Under the pieces are notes generated by a model. The model did no database searches, had not been told where the DNA came from, and saw only the letters and a list, made by a program, of their open reading frames with translations. DNA of 64,000 nt, from positions 30,925,075 to 30,989,074 of the forward strand of contig NC_079514.1 in NCBI RefSeq assembly GCF_000801105.2, read 5' to 3'. Position numbers and translations under genes: made by a program. The number at the start of each line of letters is the position of its first letter. Position 1 is the first letter of the stretch. The DNA comes from Raphanus sativus (Eukaryota; Streptophyta; Magnoliopsida; Brassicales; Brassicaceae). Below are positions 59,443 to 64,000 of this stretch, in pieces.

Positions 59443-61680
59443 TTATTGGTTTGTAATCTTTCTGCCATTGATAGAAACTGATTTGTTCAAGCTCCAATAC
59501 AACTTCTGATCTTCTAAATCAAGACTGCATAATCTGATTTTTCCATAACGACATGAGAGAAGAGGTAACCCCAAATAACAAACATGAAGTTCTCCTGATG
59601 CAAAACTCAAACCATTGCTGTAACTCAAAAGTTATATTTTTTGACATTCCAGCATAATATATTGTAGATTTCTCCATACTTATTTGCAGACCCGAGATTC
59701 TGCCAAAATAGTTAAAAATATCCACAATACTCTCAATTGATCTCAATGATTCATCTGTGAACACCATGATATCATCAGTAAAACTATGAGTTAAGCCAAT
59801 ATTCTTGCATTTAGGTGATAGCCCATAGTATGATCGGCAGCTGATTTATCCAGTAGCTTAGACAAAACATCATACAAACAACAAAGAGGTATGGAGATAA
59901 AGCACACCCTTGCCGCAAACCTCTTTCACTTTGAAAATATACATCTTCATTCACCTGAACTGAAAATGATGTTGTTGTAACACAAATAGAGATCCAGTGA
60001 ATGAATTTCTTAGGAAAATTCATTGCCGTCAGCGTTTTAAACAGAAAGCTCCACTGAACCGAATCAAATGCTTTAGATGTATCATTTTTTAGAGCACCGC
60101 TATGGGATAGAGTAATTTGTGGTAATCCTTTACCAACTCAGTAGCCAGAAGAAGATTTTCAATAAGCAACCTTCCCTTCACAAATGTTGATTGATTGAGA
60201 GCGATGAAGTCTGGAAGAGTGACCTTTAATCCATTAGCAATGATCTTCAAATTAACCTTGTAGATGATATTACAGTACGATATTGGCATGTAATCTTTCA
60301 TCTCCCGAGCTAATGTTTTCTTTGGTATTAAAGCTAGGATTGTTGTGTTTACTCCCTTTGGTAAGAAGCCTTTCACAAAGAAAGGTTGTACTGCAATAAT
60401 AAATTTTACTCCGAACACTGGACATGCTGATTTAGAGAATTCAACAGTATACCCATCTGGACCCGGTGACTTATCAATCGGCATACCAAATATAACCTTT
60501 TGATCTCTTCAGGTGTGACTTCTTTAGTGAGAGCCATCTCCTCGTCTATGGAGCATCTATATGGGAGCAAAGTACGGAGTATATCAACCTCTACACTCTC
60601 TAGATCATATGGTTTATGTTGCAAGAATTCTATGAAAAAAACCTTCTGTTTCAGCTTTGTTTTCATCCTGCGTGTCACCACACGGCCATCACGACAGTGT
60701 ATTTCCCGGATGGCGTTAACTGTTTGTCTAGTTGCTGCAGCTCAATGAAAAGTCTTGTTGTTTCCATCTCCTACACACATGCAATGTAGCTTATATTTTT
60801 GCTTCAAGAAATCTTCTTCCAGCTTAGACACATGCTCACATATAGTAAAAGCTCTGTTTTCACGATCCAAGTTTAGTGGGGAAGGGTTTTCCAGATTATC
60901 TTCTTGCTTTGTGCACATATCATTGTAGGCTTCTAAAGCTTTAATGGAGAGATTATCCATATTCTTCTTCTACAGTACTCTGATCTCAGGTAAGAGCCTT
61001 AAGCTTCTTAGAGAAACAATGTAAAATGATGTGGACATGAATATAGGCTCAGTACTCTCCCAGTACTGCTCGATCATTGGCCAGAATTCTTCTAACTTAG
61101 CAACTGCAATCACAAATTTAAATGGTCGCTTGGGTCGGTTAGTTTCTGGACGTAGTAGAATTCTGCAACGTAAATGATCTGAGCATCCTCCTCCTTCAAA
61201 TACATTATAAGATTACATGAATAATCCATTCCAGTGATAATTAACCAATACTCTATCCAACTTTTTGATATTATTGTTTGTCCATGTAAAAAGTGGACCA
61301 TGAGATCCCAAGTCCAATAGATTGCAGTGACGTACAACACTCTGAAAATCATACATACCATGAGTAATAGTAGGATTTAACGTGTGTAGAGAATGCTCTT
61401 CCATTTCCAAGATTTCATTGAAATCTCCCACAACCATCCATAGCTGTCTATAGTTTACATGATGGTTCTTTAGATCCTCCCATAATGATTTTCTCTCAGC
61501 TTATGTATTTTGTGCATAAACCACTGTGTAAAAAATATATCAGCACCATCATTCAGTTACACCGAAACTGTGATCAGTTGATCACTCCTATAAAGATGAG
61601 TAATTCTCATTTCAGGCCTCCACACCAACCATATCCGGCCTAAGTGATGATACTCATAATTTGATATTATATACCAGTCT
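59443..61680 (-). pseudogene. Decayed LINE ORF2 fragment
   Basis: Minus-strand pieces in shifting frames follow the LINE ORF2 order. Endonuclease: VVGDFNEILEMEEH near 61437 and LGSHGPLFTWTNNNIKKLDR. Reverse transcriptase: DKSPGPDGYTVEFSK near 60475, LALIPKKTLAREMKDYMPIS, NQSTFVKGRLLIENLLLATE, ERGLRQGCALSPYLFVV near 59930, and the active-site box as FTDD near 59780 instead of F/YADD. It runs on to YLGLPLLSCRYGKIRL and stops near 59443. At least six frame changes and several stops are needed to read through. It lacks ORF1, the zinc finger, the RNase H and a tail. It differs clearly in sequence from the intact LINE at 45-51 kb, so it is another lineage. Confidence 0.88.
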
Positions 61681-62648
61681 GTGAAAACTGACTATAATAT
61701 CCTACAACTTCTACCTTCCTTTACTCTCGTTTCTAGTAAACCTCCAAACAAAAATCTCTGCTCATGTACCCATTTCTTCACTATGGAATGTTTTATAGTT
61801 TTGATGAATCCTCAGAACATTCCAGAAGAAACCCAACATACTTATATCTTCTTAGTGTTCCTTTTCGTCCCTACAGTAGTTTTAATCATCATAGTTTTAG
61901 ATTTAGTTTAAGGGTTTTGGAGAAACCAATTCGCCTTCCACCTTTAGAGAAGTTTTCTAAACCCCAATGAATATCTATTTAACTATTTATGCATTCTTCA
62001 TGTATCTTCGCACATGTTTTATCATGTCTGAATATTATCTGTAATAATTATGGTTTCAAAAACTTTGATGAGAACGAATATGTAAGATTGTTTAATCAAA
62101 GAATCTACATTAGAGTGTTTCACTTGGATTATGTTTATTCCTTGGACTTGATTATTATATAGTTCATGATCTTGGATTAATTACATGAAATAGGAGTTGA
62201 TTTGATTGCTTGAAAATAATTTTAATGAGCAAAGTGTTCTTAGCCAACGAGAATTGATGTAATTGCAATTGTGAACTTGGTGAAACCTGAACTTAATGCA
62301 TATTTACTCTCTTTAGTTCAACATGAGTTAGTTATTTAACTTGTTAGACAGATTAATTAGAGCCACATGAGTAGAAATATTATACTGTCTTGTTTTAAGT
62401 TTTAGAATTATGCTTAATTGATTCTATAATAAATTATCTACATTTATTATCTGCTTTCTTGCGATTTTTAATGCTTAACTTATTTATTTTATAGTACCTT
62501 TTGGATATTTACTTTGTTACATACATTCAAGAAAATAAATATTTCTTTTATTATGTCATATTAATTTAATTTTTGTAGACTTGTTGTGTAACATTAGTTA
62601 TTGTAGTTTCGATATTGAATTTGACGTGCACTTGCAGTATCTAATATA
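61681..62648. other. AT-rich intergenic DNA
   Basis: Two overlapping plus-strand frames of 68-76 codons (61681-61970) have no recognisable similarity. Otherwise nothing. Confidence 0.5.
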
Positions 62649-63303
62649 CTAGTTGACCGGCCCGTACCTTGTACGGACATTATACATATTCAAATTATGC
62701 GGGTAGAGCTGGATCTGCGGGTCGACCCGCCTCGCCCGTCCCACCAACCCGCGGGTCACCTAGTTTTTTGACTCACAATTTTGATCCGCATGACCCATAA
62801 TGAAAGATTCAAATACCTGCATCCACCCCGCCTAAATTTGCGGGTAATTTGCGGGACCCGCAGGTTAAATTTTAATAAAATCATTATTTTAATTATATTT
62901 TAATAATATTTTAATTATATTTTAATTATATATTAATAATTTTTGCAATAAATAATTAAAATTATATATTTAATTTGCATAATGAAATCGTTTAAGGAAA
63001 TATATTATATTTGTATTGTCATAAAATGATATGCATTTATATGATGTTAACTTGTGCAAGTAATCAATATTAATAAGGTAAGTTAATAAAAACAAACAAC
63101 CTAATTAAATACAAATCATTAAATCGCATTAAGCAATGTAATCAATATGATAGCAAGTAGGTGTACCTAAACAACAAAGACATATTTTCAAAAAGACATG
63201 GGAAACACTAGTGCGATTACATTGCTTAATGCGATTTAATGATTTGTATCTAATTAGGTTGTTTGCTATCATTAGAACAAAAGTTTTAATACTTTAAAAG
63301 AGA
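62649..63303 (-). mobile_element. Helitron-like element
   Basis: The 3' signature on the minus strand is the hairpin CCGTACAAGGTACGG, then GCCGGTCAA and CTAG at 62649-62652, followed by T. The 5' end is probably near 63303, where the minus strand reads TCTCTTTTAAAGTATTAAAA; the adjacent base is not the expected A, so it is tentative. The interior has GCGGGTCGACCCGC-type sequence (62716-62756) and a large inverted repeat. Confidence 0.5.
63094..63264. repeat. 50-bp inverted repeat with 71-bp spacer
   Basis: The left arm 63094-63143 (AAACAACCTAATTAAATACA ...) and right arm 63215-63264 (... TAATTAGGTTGTTT) are complementary at 49 of 50 positions. GATAGCAA just inside the left arm and TTGCTATC at the outer edge of the right arm extend the relationship. 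A transcript would form a long stable hairpin. Confidence 0.9.
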
Positions 63304-63311
63304 ATTTATTT

Positions 63312-63743
63312 AAAGAGAATTTTCAAAAATATCACTTTGAATGTACCATTATTCATCTTTACCACCACTAAAAACATATTTTCAAAAATACCACTTTTAT
63401 TAAAAGGTAAAAGACTCTTATATTTTTGTATTTATATGTTTTTCAAAATTCTAATCCCAAACTCTAAATCCTAAATCCTAAATCATCAATTCTAAACCCT
63501 AAACCCTAAACTCTATACCCTAAATTCAATATCTTAAACCCTAAACCCTAAAACGTTAACTATAAACCCTAAATCCTCAACTATAAACCCTAAACTATAT
63601 ACCCTAAACCCTAAAACATCAAATCTAAACCATAAATCCTAAACCTTCAAATCTAAACCCTTCATTAAAAATGGTGGTAAAAATAGTTAGTGTAAACATG
63701 AAAAATGGTACTATAAAAATGGTATTTTTGGCAATTTGTCTTT
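63312..63743. repeat. TIR-bounded block of telomere-like CCCTAAA repeats
   Basis: 63455-63665 holds many (TAA)ACCCTAAA-type units out of register. They are bracketed by inverted sequences: AAAGAGAATTTTCAAAAATA at the left, and AAAGACAAATTGCCAAAAAT as the complement of the right end (63743). No convincing target duplication was found. It is probably a non-autonomous DNA element containing telomere-like DNA, not a chromosome end. Confidence 0.6.
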
Positions 63744-64000
63744 AATTATGAATATGATACTAGAAGTTATTTAATTAAGAAAATAAGTGTAAAATAGTAT
63801 TGATATGAATTGTAAACAATAATTTTCATTTTTTATTAGTATTTAGAAATAATTATTTGATAATGATTTACCTTTTTCTGAAATTCTAATGGAAATGTAA
63901 TTGTAAAAGGTTATATAACAGTAATTTTTCTTTTCTAAAGTCCTAAATAAAAAATTAAAAGAGTATTTAATAGGATTTTTATTTTTAATTGTAAATAAAA
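63744..64000. other. AT-rich DNA at the window edge
   Basis: Nothing recognisable in the final 257 bases. Confidence 0.5.

Overview
This is plant nuclear DNA, almost certainly from Brassica or a close Brassicaceae relative. It is very AT-rich, its genes have GT-AG introns, and it is dense in Helitron and MITE families of Brassicaceae type. Four genes are supported. They are collinear with the Arabidopsis chromosome 5 block At5g40730 to At5g40780 as I recall it: an arabinogalactan peptide (AGP24-like, 6254-6466, +), augmin subunit 6 (AUG6, 13 exons, 11711-15518, -), prohibitin 3 (PHB3, 2 exons, 18191-19208, -) and the amino-acid transporter LHT1 (8 exons, 55553-58427, +). All four reconstruct to complete open reading frames of about the expected length (70, 742, 277 and 442 residues). 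G6PD6 (At5g40760), which lies between AUG6 and PHB3 in Arabidopsis, is not visible here. That fits gene loss after the Brassica whole-genome triplication.

The rest is transposon-derived or featureless AT-rich DNA. At 1-11 kb there are four bounded Helitron-like elements plus one 5'-truncated copy and a TTA-flanked MITE around the AGP gene. Two of these Helitrons occupy the same target site in neighbouring copies of a local tandem repeat. From 20 to 45 kb, in the interval that separates PHB3 from LHT1, there are: a hAT-type BED-finger remnant; a run of dyad-symmetric 24-28 bp modules; two copies of one roughly 3.3-3.5 kb Helitron family in inverted orientation, one of them split by a 1.1 kb long-TIR element close to its terminus; a third Helitron; a 1.6 kb MULE-like element with a perfect 9-bp target duplication that holds a 132-codon ORF and telomere-like repeats; and two Stowaway-like MITEs.

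At 45.2-51.4 kb lies a full-length L1-type LINE with both ORFs open, a poly(A) tail and a target-site duplication; it looks young. Just downstream, two Helitrons joined head to tail sit inside a Stowaway-like MITE. After LHT1 there is a decayed LINE ORF2 fragment (59.4-61.7 kb), another Helitron-like end with a 50-bp inverted repeat, and a block of degenerate CCCTAAA repeats at the right edge.

The genes do not form a pathway. They are independent housekeeping or transport genes kept in ancestral order. I saw no coherent new multi-gene system. The unusual content is the transposon architecture: same-site Helitron insertions, end-to-end Helitrons, insertion into an element terminus, and repeat palindromes. 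All family assignments come from reading the sequence and recalling the families; no database search was run.
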